From positions 1 to 63,115 of the forward strand of contig NZ_JAQTMS010000027.1 of assembly GCF_028714215.1 (NCBI RefSeq): a stretch of DNA of 63,115 nt, given 5' to 3'. Positions 34,772-42,680 of the stretch are shown here, one piece after another (positions within the stretch are counted from its first letter, which is position 1; every line of letters starts with the position of its first letter). Both the position numbers and the translations under genes were made by a program. The notes under the pieces are model-generated. The model worked only from the letters and a program-made list of their open reading frames with translations. It searched no databases and was not told the origin of the DNA. This stretch comes from Rhodoferax sp. Lineage in GTDB: Bacteria; Pseudomonadota; Gammaproteobacteria; Burkholderiales; Burkholderiaceae_C.

Positions 34772-35317
34772 CTAGGCGGCTGTGCGGCGCTGGACATGGG
34801 CGTACATGTAGAAGTTGCCTGGCTGCCCCCTGACCAGGCGATAAGCCTGAAGCAAGCCCTCACGCTGAAAGCCACAACGCTCAAGTACCTTGGCTGAGCG
34901 AACGTTTGTTTCCAACACCGTGGCCTGGACGCGAATGACAGCGGCAGCGGAGTGAGCCCAGGCGGAAAGTTCCCGGCACACCGCGGTGGCGATGCCTTTG
35001 CCCCAGTACGCGGGCGCAAGGTCATAGGCAATTTCGGCCGTCGCGTTCTGCGGTGAGACCGTGTGAAAGCCTGCGGTCCCGACAAGTTCGCTGCTTGTTC
35101 GCAGGGCAATCGCAAAGCGCAGCGGGGATGAAGGAGTGAACTCCTCTTCGCGCCAGGCGCAGTGCGCGAGTTCGGCGGGTGAGTGAACGTTCCAGCTGGT
35201 GTGCTGGTAGACCTGGGGCAGTGACAGGTAGTCAAACCAGGGCTCGATGTCGCCGGAGACGATGGGCCGCAGAGTGACCAACTGGTGCTTCAGGCTCGGA
35301 AGTGCAGAGTAATTCAT
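34772..35317 (-). CDS. GNAT-family N-acetyltransferase (RimJ/RimL type)
   Basis: A 181-residue acetyltransferase. It starts with the RimL-like QLVTLRPIVSGDIEPWFDYL. The acetyl-CoA motif A is AYDLAPAYWGKGIATAVCRE, followed by VLETNVRSAKVLERCGFQREG. It likely acetylates a protein N-terminus, an amino acid or a small amine in the cytoplasm. It is divergent from the diguanylate cyclase gene. Confidence 0.87.
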   Translation of the reverse strand: MNYSALPSLKHQLVTLRPIVSGDIEPWFDYLSLPQVYQHTSWNVHSPAELAHCAWREEEFTPSSPLRFAIALRTSSELVGTAGFHTVSPQNATAEIAYDLAPAYWGKGIATAVCRELSAWAHSAAAVIRVQATVLETNVRSAKVLERCGFQREGLLQAYRLVRGQPGNFYMYAHVQRRTAA

Positions 35318-35437
35318 TCAGCCGCCCCTTGGTTTTCAGGCAAGCAATGGTAACCGCCGTTGCACCCATTTGTCGCTCTCGCGTGGCGCGAGTGTCGGGG
35401 GACAACGGGCATTGCATCGCATCCCGAGCGGCATAGA

Positions 35438-37759
35438 ATGATCCGGCAAATCCATTCGCCAGCGCCCCTCATTGATCGGTTCGACCTTAGGCAACCCGTG
35501 CTGCACCACCTGAACAGGAATTCGTTCTTCACCCAATGGGCGATCCTGGCGGTCGCGCTGCTCACTCTGGGCGGGGCAACCGGATTCAACCTCTACCTGG
35601 AGCGCGCCCGCACCGAGAGTCGGGAGCAGCATCGGCTGCTGACCCAGGCTCAGGTGATTCAGGAGAACCTTGAGCAAAATCTGACGGCCGTCGGCCGGGT
35701 GCTGGCAGATCTGCGCAAGGACGCGCCGCAAGGCAAGGCCAACCCGGGCTTGGGCGACCATCTCAAAATGCTGACCGACGCGCTGCCGGGTGTGCGCACG
35801 CTGCTGCTGCTGGACGACGCCGGTACCGTGTCGGCATCGACCCGGCCGGAACTGCTGGGCAAGAACTTCGCCTACCGCGACTACTTCAAGACTGTGCGCC
35901 AGAATCCCGACCCCGACATGCTGTTCGTGTCGGCGCCGTTCCTGACCACACTGGGCGCCTACGGAGTCAACGTGGCACGGACCATCCCGGGGCCCGATGG
36001 CCCGTTCGCCGGCATCATCGTCGCCACGCTGGACCCGGAGTATTTCAGGACCTTGATGAACTCGGTGCTCTATGCGCCGGACATGTGGGTCGCCATTGCC
36101 CACGGCGATGGCCTTCAGGTCGCGATGGTGCCGGAACGGGAAGGCCAGGTCGGCAAGAACCTGGCACAACCGGGTTCGTTCTTCACCCGGCACCGCGACA
36201 GCGGCAAGGAGAGCAACCTCCTTACCGGCATCGTCTACGCAACCGGCGAGGAACGCATGATGGCCTTGCGCTCGATACAGCCGACCAGGCTACGGCAGGA
36301 CAAACCGCTGGTGGTCGCCGTGGGGCGCGACCTGAATGTGGTTTATGCCGGATGGTGGCGCGACTTCTGGGTCCAGAGCGGCCTGTTCGGTCTGCTCGCC
36401 CTTGGTTCCACATTGGGTCTTTATGCCTACCGGCGCCGGCAACGGGAATTTGCCCGCAAGGAGGCTGAAGTGGTCGAGGCGCTGGCGGCCAGTGAACGCT
36501 TCATGAAAACCCTGACCGACAACATCCCTGGCATGGTGGCCTACTGGAGCCGTGACTTGCGTTGCCGCTTCGCCAACAAGGCCTATCTGGAATGGTTTGG
36601 CCGGACGCCCGAGCAAATGCACAACATCCGGATCCAGGACATGATGGGCGACGAATTGTTCCGCCGGAACGAACCCTTCATCAAGGCCGCCCTGCGCGGC
36701 GAACGCCAGCGCTTCGAGCGCACCTTGACCAAGGCCGACGGCAGTATCGGCTATACCTGGGCGCACTACATTCCGGACCAGGATGCCAACGGGGTGCGTG
36801 GATTCTTCGTCCTGGTTTCGGACATCACTGAACTCAAGCGCGCCGAGCTGGCGCTGGCGCAAAGCGAATGGAAGTTGAAGACCATCATCGAGACCGAACC
36901 CGAATGCGTGAAGGTACTGGCAGCCGATGGCACCCTGCTGCAAATGAACCGCGCTGGCCTTCAAATGATTGAGGCGGAGTCCGACACGCAAGCCGTCGGA
37001 CACAAGTTGACAGAACTCCTCACGCCTGAGTACCGCGACGCGTTCGACAGCCTCAACCAGAGGGTCAATCAGGGGGAGTCGGGAACGCTGGAGTTCGAGA
37101 TCGTTGGCCTCAAGGGGACGCATCGCTGGCTGGACACGCATGCGGTACCCATGCGCGACACCGACGGGCGGATCACGGGTTTGCTGGGCGTCACCCGCGA
37201 CATCACTGCGCGCAAGCAGGCCGACCGGGAACTCAAGCAACTGGCGCAGACCGACTTTCTGACCAATCTGGCCAACCGCCGTCATTTCATGGCGCTGGCG
37301 GAACAGGATTTGTCGCGCACGCTCAGGTACGGCGGTCCGCTGTCGGTGCTGATGCTGGACATCGACCACTTCAAGAATATCAATGACACCTACGGTCACA
37401 AGGTCGGCGACCTTGTCCTGCAGACCTTCGGTGGCTTGGTCCGGCATACCTTGCGCGGCGTGGACGCCGTGGGGCGCGTCGGCGGCGAGGAGTTCGCCGT
37501 GGTGCTGCCGCAGACCGATGGCGAACACGCCCTGGAAGTGGCTGAACGCTTGTGCCGGTTGACGGCCGATACCGAGGTCGCCCTGGACCAGGGGCGACCG
37601 CTCCACTTCACGGTCTCCATTGGCATGACCACGCTCGCCGGCGCCAGCAACAACATCGACACACTGCTCAGTCAGGCCGATCAAGCGCTCTATGAAGCCA
37701 AGCACAGCGGCCGCAACCGGGTCTGCACCTATCAACGGCGGGATGGCGCGGCCCTATGA
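35438..37759 (+). CDS. Membrane diguanylate cyclase: dCache-PAS-PAS-GGDEF
   Basis: A 773-residue sensor enzyme. Transmembrane helix 1 is at about 34-54 and a periplasmic dCache-like domain at about 60-310 (FAYRDYFKTVRQNPDPDMLF, GIIVATLDPEYF). Transmembrane helix 2 is at about 325-345, PAS 1 at 365-480 (TDNIPGMVAYWSRDLRCRFA), PAS 2 at 490-600 and GGDEF at 605-765. The active site reads GGEEF and an RxxD inhibitory site lies five residues before it (RGVDAVGRVGGEEF). It should therefore make cyclic di-GMP and be feedback inhibited. The start at 35438 lacks a strong ribosome-binding site. It is monocistronic. Confidence 0.92.
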   Translation: MIRQIHSPAPLIDRFDLRQPVLHHLNRNSFFTQWAILAVALLTLGGATGFNLYLERARTESREQHRLLTQAQVIQENLEQNLTAVGRVLADLRKDAPQGKANPGLGDHLKMLTDALPGVRTLLLLDDAGTVSASTRPELLGKNFAYRDYFKTVRQNPDPDMLFVSAPFLTTLGAYGVNVARTIPGPDGPFAGIIVATLDPEYFRTLMNSVLYAPDMWVAIAHGDGLQVAMVPEREGQVGKNLAQPGSFFTRHRDSGKESNLLTGIVYATGEERMMALRSIQPTRLRQDKPLVVAVGRDLNVVYAGWWRDFWVQSGLFGLLALGSTLGLYAYRRRQREFARKEAEVVEALAASERFMKTLTDNIPGMVAYWSRDLRCRFANKAYLEWFGRTPEQMHNIRIQDMMGDELFRRNEPFIKAALRGERQRFERTLTKADGSIGYTWAHYIPDQDANGVRGFFVLVSDITELKRAELALAQSEWKLKTIIETEPECVKVLAADGTLLQMNRAGLQMIEAESDTQAVGHKLTELLTPEYRDAFDSLNQRVNQGESGTLEFEIVGLKGTHRWLDTHAVPMRDTDGRITGLLGVTRDITARKQADRELKQLAQTDFLTNLANRRHFMALAEQDLSRTLRYGGPLSVLMLDIDHFKNINDTYGHKVGDLVLQTFGGLVRHTLRGVDAVGRVGGEEFAVVLPQTDGEHALEVAERLCRLTADTEVALDQGRPLHFTVSIGMTTLAGASNNIDTLLSQADQALYEAKHSGRNRVCTYQRRDGAAL

Positions 37760-37784
37760 CTTGTCGCGCACGGTAAATCCCCCG

Positions 37785-38555
37785 TCAAAGCGGCGCGCTT
37801 TTCGGACCGCCCATGGTGGCGGCGACCAACGCGCAGGCCGCCAGCGTCCAGACGATCACGGCGCCGGAGGGCAGGTCGAACAAGGCGGACAGCGTCAAGC
37901 CGCTGGCGTAGCCCAGCGCACCGATGGCGTAGGCCATCAGGTGGCGACGCCGGCCTTGATAGCGGCGCGTGCCCAGCGCCGGAATGATGAGGCTGGAGAA
38001 CACCAGGTAGACACCCACCAGTTGCACCGAGGCCGTCACCGCCAGTGCAAAGGCGGCGTAGAAGCCGAAGCGCCCAAGGCGCTGCACCCAGCCCCGCCAC
38101 AAGGCGAACAACAGCAACGCCGAGACGCCGGCCAGCCACAGCAACTGGGCTGTGTTGACCCACAGGATTTGCCCCACCAGCAGGTCTTTCAGATGCTCGC
38201 CGCCATGCGGATTGCCGGACAGCAGCAAGATGCCGGCACAGGCCGCCAGAATGAACATGACACCGATCAGGGCTTCCTGCTGCTGCGGCGCGCGCCGCTC
38301 GGTCCAGGTCAACAGCAAGGCACCCAGCAGGGCGGCGGAGACGGCGGCCACCTGCACCGCCACGCCGCCTTCGGGCAGGCCCAGCGCATCGGCGCCGATG
38401 ACGCCCAGGCCGGCGATCTGGGCAATCGCCAGGTCGATGAAGACGATGCCGCGGTCCAGCACCTGCATCCCCAGCGGCACGTGGGTGGCCAGCACCAGCA
38501 GTCCGGCGATCAGGGCCGGGCCCAGGATGCCCCAGTCAAGCGCGCTCCAGTTCAT
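37785..38555 (-). CDS. Zinc/manganese ABC transporter permease
   Basis: A 256-residue ABC-3 family permease with seven or eight helices. Family segments are VPLGMQVLDRGIVFIDLAIA, LLVGQILWVNTAQLL, YLVFSSLIIPALGTRR and YAIGALGYASGLTLSALFDLPSGA. It would transport zinc or manganese with the binding protein whose stop codon overlaps its start by 4 bp. No ATPase gene follows. The next gene downstream on this strand is absent for over 2 kb, so the ATPase must be encoded elsewhere. Confidence 0.88.
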   Translation of the reverse strand: MNWSALDWGILGPALIAGLLVLATHVPLGMQVLDRGIVFIDLAIAQIAGLGVIGADALGLPEGGVAVQVAAVSAALLGALLLTWTERRAPQQQEALIGVMFILAACAGILLLSGNPHGGEHLKDLLVGQILWVNTAQLLWLAGVSALLLFALWRGWVQRLGRFGFYAAFALAVTASVQLVGVYLVFSSLIIPALGTRRYQGRRRHLMAYAIGALGYASGLTLSALFDLPSGAVIVWTLAACALVAATMGGPKSAPL

Positions 38556-39469
38556 CGCTTGGCTCCGGCCGCCAGCAGCCGCGCCAGCGTGTCATCGAAC
38601 AGGCCGAACAAGTCCTTGGCGCCCTCGGTGCCGCCCACCGTGAAGGGGATCTTGACCGCCGGCACGCCGGCGTTCTTGCTCAACCACTCGGCCGGTTTCG
38701 GGTCCTGGTAGGCCGAGTACAAGGTCATGCGTGCCGGCGCGTTTTTCAGCGAAGCCAGCACCTGCTGCAAATGCGAGGCGGTGGGCTCGACGCCCGGTTT
38801 CGGCTCCAGCACCGCCACTTCCTTCATTCCCAGCCAGTCGTACAGGTAGACAAAAGCCTTGTGCTGCGACACCACCGCCGCCCCCTTGAGCGGCGCCGCC
38901 TGCGTGTTCCAGCGCACTATCGCCTGCTGCCAGCGTTGCGAGAAGTCGCTCAGGCGTTGCGCGTACTGGCTGGCGTGCGCGGCGTCGACTTGCGCCAGCC
39001 GCGCCCCCAGCGCCGTCGCCACCTGGGCGATATTGCGCGGATCGGTCTGGATGTGCGGATTGCCAGCGGCGTGCACGTCGCCCTGCGAGCGGTCCAGTTG
39101 GCCCGGCAGGTCAAGCTTGCGGACAAAATCGGCGGCCGCGAAGTTGCCGCTCTGCCCCGGCTGCACCTTGGCATTGCCCGACTGTTGCAGCAACACCGGC
39201 AACCAGCCGATCTCCAGTTCGGCCCCGGTGCAAACCACCAGATCGGCGTTGCGGGCACGCGCGATCAGACTTGGTTTAGCCTGGATCTGGTGCGGGTCCT
39301 GCAAGGCGCTGGTGGCGACCGACACCTCGACCAGATTACCACCCAGTTCCTGCGCCAACGCGCCCCATTCGGGCTCGCAGGCAAAGACGCGCAGCGCGGC
39401 CTGCGCCGGCAGCGCCAGCAGCAGCACGGGTGCGGCGAGCAGGGCGAACAAAGTTTTTCGATTCATCAT
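38552..39469 (-). CDS. znuA: Zinc ABC transporter binding protein (ZnuA-like)
   Basis: A 305-residue cluster A-I metal-binding protein with a Sec signal peptide (about 1-25). Metal-ligand segments are DPHQIQAKPS (first His), GNPHIQTDPRNIAQVA (second His), SQHKAFVYLYDWLG (third His) and a C-terminal acidic segment. There is no long His-rich loop. Zinc is favoured over manganese by the overall pattern, but manganese is possible. It lies between a beta-barrel gene and the permease in one minus-strand operon. Confidence 0.85.
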   Translation of the reverse strand: MMNRKTLFALLAAPVLLLALPAQAALRVFACEPEWGALAQELGGNLVEVSVATSALQDPHQIQAKPSLIARARNADLVVCTGAELEIGWLPVLLQQSGNAKVQPGQSGNFAAADFVRKLDLPGQLDRSQGDVHAAGNPHIQTDPRNIAQVATALGARLAQVDAAHASQYAQRLSDFSQRWQQAIVRWNTQAAPLKGAAVVSQHKAFVYLYDWLGMKEVAVLEPKPGVEPTASHLQQVLASLKNAPARMTLYSAYQDPKPAEWLSKNAGVPAVKIPFTVGGTEGAKDLFGLFDDTLARLLAAGAKR

Positions 39470-39495
39470 GAAGGCTCCTTGAATGGGCTAGGGGT

Positions 39496-40893
39496 TCAAT
39501 AACTGTGGGCGCCATGTGCGCCCAGACTCATCTGGTACTGCAGGAAGACCTGGTTGTCGGTCAGCCCTTCTCTCGACTTGTCCTGCGCCAGCTGCAAGCG
39601 CACGCGCGAGAACTCGCTCGGGTTGAAGTCCAGCATCAAGGTGTTCTTGCTCGGCTGGTAGCCGCTGTTGGCGAACGCAGCGGCATTCAGGCCGTAGTCG
39701 GGCGTTCCGGGATTGAGTCGCTCGGTGCGCAGGCCGACACGCCAAGCCGGCATGAACTGGTAGATGCCTTGCAGATACCAGCCCGACTGCTCGGCGCGGT
39801 AGGCGTCGGACAGGTTGGCGTTGCCGGGATCGTAGGTCAAACTACCACTGCGCGTGCTGTGCAGGTATTCGCCCTGCAACTTGAAGCTGGTGCGCGTGGC
39901 ATTGCCGTTGGGCGCCCATTTCCAGACACCGTCCAGCAACCAGACGCGCGTGTTGCCGGTGAAGGCGCTGTTGATGACGCTGCCACCACCGGCATCCATG
40001 GTCGTCAGACTCTGGTCGTTGGCCTGGGCCGTCAGCACCGACAGCCCGGCGCGCCAGTTGTGGCTGTCGCCGATGTCGCCGCCGGTGTGCGCGGTCAGGG
40101 CCGTCATGCCAGCGCCGTTGCGGCCCGTGTCGCTGCCCGGAAAACTGCGGCCGCGACCCAGCTCGGCGCCCAGTTCCAGGTATTGATCGGTGGGCGCCAG
40201 CCAGTGAAGTTGCACGCCGTCGTCGCCGTATTGGGTGCCCAGAAACACCTGGTAGGCCAGCGGGTTGTCGACGAAGTCCCAAGTGTGGGCGTGCTGCGAA
40301 TTGAGGTAGCCGACGCCGGAAAAGAAGCGCCCCGCCTTCAGGGACAAACCATGGCTGAGTGCCGTCGTCTGGACAAAGGCCTCCTCGACCGACACGGTGT
40401 TGTCCGGATGCAGCGAGATATTGGCGGCGCCGCGCAGCCAGGGGTCGATATTGGCGGCCAGGCCCAGTTCCGATTCGGCCAAGCCAAAGCCTCGTGAGCC
40501 AGGCCCCAGCTCGGCGCCGGCCGGCAACTGGAAGCCGCTCAGGTGGTAGCCGGCCGGGTCCTGCGAGGTACGGGTATAGCCGCCCGAGAGGATCAGGGAC
40601 ATGGCCGGGTTGAAGGCGTTGGCACCGCCCGCCGCGCTGGCTGGCGCCGGGGCCGCGGCGGGCTGGGGCGGAGCCGCTTCGGCCATGACCGGTGCTGACA
40701 CTGCGGCGCCTCGCTCGGCCGCCAGCAGGCGCTGCTCCATGGCCTGCAAACGCGCTTCATAAGCGGCGCGCAGGGCTTCGATTTCCTGTCGCAGCCCTTG
40801 TATTTCAGAGCTGGTGTTGGAAGGCGGGGCGGCCAGCGCGGCAAACGGCGCGGCCAAGGCAAGCGCGAGGCTCGCCGACAATAATTTGGACAT
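39496..40893 (-). CDS. Outer-membrane beta-barrel protein with coiled-coil N-terminus
   Basis: A 465-residue exported protein. A signal peptide is followed by a coiled coil at about 28-60 (SSEIQGLRQEIEALRAAYEA) and an Ala/Pro-rich linker. A large beta-barrel region of alternating aromatic strands runs to a C-terminal Tyr, the usual Omp signature. There are few Cys. The gene precedes znuA on the same strand by 27 bp, which suggests that it carries zinc or a zinc chelate across the outer membrane. The family is uncharacterised and this role is inferred from position. Confidence 0.75.
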   Translation of the reverse strand: MSKLLSASLALALAAPFAALAAPPSNTSSEIQGLRQEIEALRAAYEARLQAMEQRLLAAERGAAVSAPVMAEAAPPQPAAAPAPASAAGGANAFNPAMSLILSGGYTRTSQDPAGYHLSGFQLPAGAELGPGSRGFGLAESELGLAANIDPWLRGAANISLHPDNTVSVEEAFVQTTALSHGLSLKAGRFFSGVGYLNSQHAHTWDFVDNPLAYQVFLGTQYGDDGVQLHWLAPTDQYLELGAELGRGRSFPGSDTGRNGAGMTALTAHTGGDIGDSHNWRAGLSVLTAQANDQSLTTMDAGGGSVINSAFTGNTRVWLLDGVWKWAPNGNATRTSFKLQGEYLHSTRSGSLTYDPGNANLSDAYRAEQSGWYLQGIYQFMPAWRVGLRTERLNPGTPDYGLNAAAFANSGYQPSKNTLMLDFNPSEFSRVRLQLAQDKSREGLTDNQVFLQYQMSLGAHGAHSY

Positions 40894-40914
40894 GAATCTT
40901 CTTTCTTTGAAACT

Positions 40915-41005
40915 TTGCGGGACAGGCCGCAGTTACAGGTCGAATATCTTGCGGGACAGACCGCAGCCACAGGTCGAATCTCTTGTGGGACAGACCGCAG
41001 TTACG
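40915..41005. repeat. 34-bp tandem repeat, about 2.7 copies
   Basis: Units begin TTG(C/T)GGGACAG(A/G)CCGCAG at 40915, 40949 and 40983, an exact 34-bp period. The third copy is truncated. They lie just upstream of the beta-barrel gene, in its presumed promoter region. The core GGGACAGA is the reverse complement of the TCTGTCCC core of the adjacent 41-bp repeats. Confidence 0.85.
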
Positions 41006-41014
41006 CGAAGCGAA

Positions 41015-41116
41015 CCAGCTCTGTCCTCAACTTGAAACGGGATATTGGCAGTTCGCCAGCTCTGTCCCCAACTGGAAACGAGATGTTGGCCGTTCGCCAG
41101 CTCTGTCCCCAACTGC
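41015..41116. repeat. 41-bp tandem repeat, about 2.5 copies
   Basis: Units begin CCAGCTCTGTCC(C/T)CAACT at 41015, 41056 and 41097, an exact 41-bp period, with the last copy cut short. They abut the 34-bp array in opposite orientation of the shared TCTGTCCC/GGGACAGA core. The two arrays together form a mirror-like block of about 200 bp. Confidence 0.85.
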
Positions 41117-41162
41117 TTAAACCCGGCCACGCGCTGCACAGCCGGACGCTAGGATTTGGCAA

Positions 41163-41510
41163 TCAACGCAGGAAAGAAGGGGGCGCCCGGCTGTGGTAGG
41201 CCGGCGTAGTCGCCAGCCACACGATGCCGCGCGAATCGACCACCGGGGCTTCGTGCAACACCCCGGCCGGCGGCAGGCGAGGGGTCGAGAGCAGCGGCGC
41301 GCCGCCGGCCAGGGCCGCAGCGCTCAGGCACAGATCGCATTGACTCAGGTGGATCGCCGGCTTGCCACCGTCCACGTCCGCTTGGTCTGCCCGCACGTGC
41401 GACAGCAGGTGCCAGGTGGCGGCGGTCTGCGCCATCGGCAGCAGCAACACCAGCCACAGCAGCCACGCCAGGTGGCGCTGTGAGAGCATGTTGCGGCGCA
41501 GGGTCTGCAT
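41163..41510 (-). CDS. Small DUF2946-like membrane or exported protein
   Basis: A 115-residue protein with a hydrophobic N-terminal segment (LAWLLWLVLLLPMAQTAATWH) that could be a signal anchor. The central motif is HLSQCDLCLSAAAL, a His-x3-CxxC arrangement typical of DUF2946-like small proteins found beside metal-transport genes. It could bind zinc or copper. It is in line with the zinc operon downstream and the thioredoxin-like gene upstream, separated from the operon by the tandem repeats. Confidence 0.65.
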   Translation of the reverse strand: MQTLRRNMLSQRHLAWLLWLVLLLPMAQTAATWHLLSHVRADQADVDGGKPAIHLSQCDLCLSAAALAGGAPLLSTPRLPPAGVLHEAPVVDSRGIVWLATTPAYHSRAPPSFLR

Positions 41511-41576
41511 AAGGGCTGGATGGTAGTCGAAAGCTTCAAGCTCTGCTGAAGCGGCTTGCGGGCCACCCAGCCTACC

Positions 41577-41951
41577 TTACTCCGGGGTCGACGCCTTGGC
41601 CCAGAGTCTGGCCACCAGATCGGAAAGCGCTTGATTTTTCAACGCTGGCGTACCGGGGTCCTGGATCTGCGAGCGAATCAGGCGCTCCAGCATTTCGGCC
41701 TGCGGCGTGACCGGGCCGAAAAAACGCGGCTCCTGTCCCAGCGCCAGCAGCAGGGTGGGAAAGTCTTCGACATCCAGCGGGTGCAGCAGATCGGCCTCGT
41801 CTTCGACGTCGATCCAGAGAAAACGCGCCTGCGGAAAACGGGATTGCAACTGCCAGAAACGGCTGCGGTAGTCGCGGCAGACGCCACACCACTCGGCACA
41901 CAGGCAGACGACCAGGACGGAGGCGGGCAAAGCCGGAGTTTCAGGATTCAT
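41577..41951 (-). CDS. Thioredoxin-like protein with WCGVC active site
   Basis: A 124-residue thioredoxin fold. Its active site is VVCLCAEWCGVCRDYRSRFW and the cis-Pro segment is DVEDFPTLLLALGQEPRFFG. There is no signal peptide, so it is cytoplasmic. It is divergent from the sulfur operon at 42099 and lies 66 bp upstream of the DUF2946-like gene on the same strand. A redox partner role is expected from the family. Confidence 0.85.
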   Translation of the reverse strand: MNPETPALPASVLVVCLCAEWCGVCRDYRSRFWQLQSRFPQARFLWIDVEDEADLLHPLDVEDFPTLLLALGQEPRFFGPVTPQAEMLERLIRSQIQDPGTPALKNQALSDLVARLWAKASTPE

Positions 41952-41983
41952 GGGGCAATGATCGCAAAAATCGTTATGCCAAA

Positions 41984-42027
41984 TCGGCGATAAACAAATG
42001 CGAAATAAGTAGTTTGTGTTTTAAGGA
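41984..42027 (+). promoter_or_regulatory. Shared sulfur-locus upstream motif, copy 3
   Basis: CGG, 20 bp, then AGTAGTTTGTGTTTTAA (from 42008), about 80-110 bp before the hydrolase gene that leads the sulfate transport operon. The core and spacing match the copies at 9477 and 25699. Confidence 0.55.
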
Positions 42028-42098
42028 GTGCCCTTCACAATCCGCCAGCGCCTCTTCAACAACACTATTTTTGCTCCATCAACACACTTGCTATCCCT

Positions 42099-42680
42099 AT
42101 GGCCCGCATCATCATCGTTCCCGGCTGGCGTGACTCCGGCCCTGGTCACTGGCAAAGCCTGTGGGCCGACACCTTGCCGGGCGCCGTGCGGGTGCAGCAG
42201 GACGACTGGATCACGCCGTCACGCAGCGCCTGGGTGGCGGCGATCGCGCGCACCATACTCGAACAAGCAGGCCCGGTGGTGATTGCTGCCCACAGCCTGG
42301 GCAGCATTGCGACCACCCATTTGCCGCCGCAAGCGAGCGCACGCATCCGGGGTGCGCTGCTGGTGGCGCCGGCCGACCCGGAGCGCCGGGGCGTGCTGGC
42401 CGACTTTGCGCCGGTGCCCTACCAGCCGCTGCCGTACCGCAGCATCATCGTCGCCAGCAGCAACGATCCTTATTGCCCGGTCCGTACCGCAGGTGCTTAT
42501 GCCCGCGCCTGGGGCTCCGAGTTTGTGCGGCTGCAAATGGCCGGCCACATCAATATCGAGGCCGGCTTCGGACCCTGGCCACTGGGGCTGGCGCTGTTGC
42601 AGTCTCTGATCGGAGACAGCCAATTGCTGGCCTCGTCCACCCCTCAATCGCATTCGAAATCGCAACTGGAATCCGTATGA
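42099..42680 (+). CDS. RBBP9/YdeN-family serine hydrolase
   Basis: A 193-residue alpha/beta hydrolase. The N-terminus is IIIVPGWRDSGPGHWQSLW, with the RBBP9 GWxxxxxxHW motif. The nucleophile Ser is in AAHSLGSIATTH, an Asp in SSNDPYCP and the catalytic His in MAGHINIEAGFG. It is cytoplasmic. The last codon overlaps the start of the sulfate-binding protein gene (ATGA), and the sulfur motif lies upstream, so it is part of the sulfate operon. Its substrate is unknown. RBBP9-like genes beside sbp occur in related bacteria, and their role there is not established as far as I know. Confidence 0.85.
   Translation: MARIIIVPGWRDSGPGHWQSLWADTLPGAVRVQQDDWITPSRSAWVAAIARTILEQAGPVVIAAHSLGSIATTHLPPQASARIRGALLVAPADPERRGVLADFAPVPYQPLPYRSIIVASSNDPYCPVRTAGAYARAWGSEFVRLQMAGHINIEAGFGPWPLGLALLQSLIGDSQLLASSTPQSHSKSQLESV

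Noticed and set aside
40915..41116. CRISPR array
   Set aside because: The units are direct tandem repeats without unique spacers, only about two and a half copies each, and no cas genes are near.
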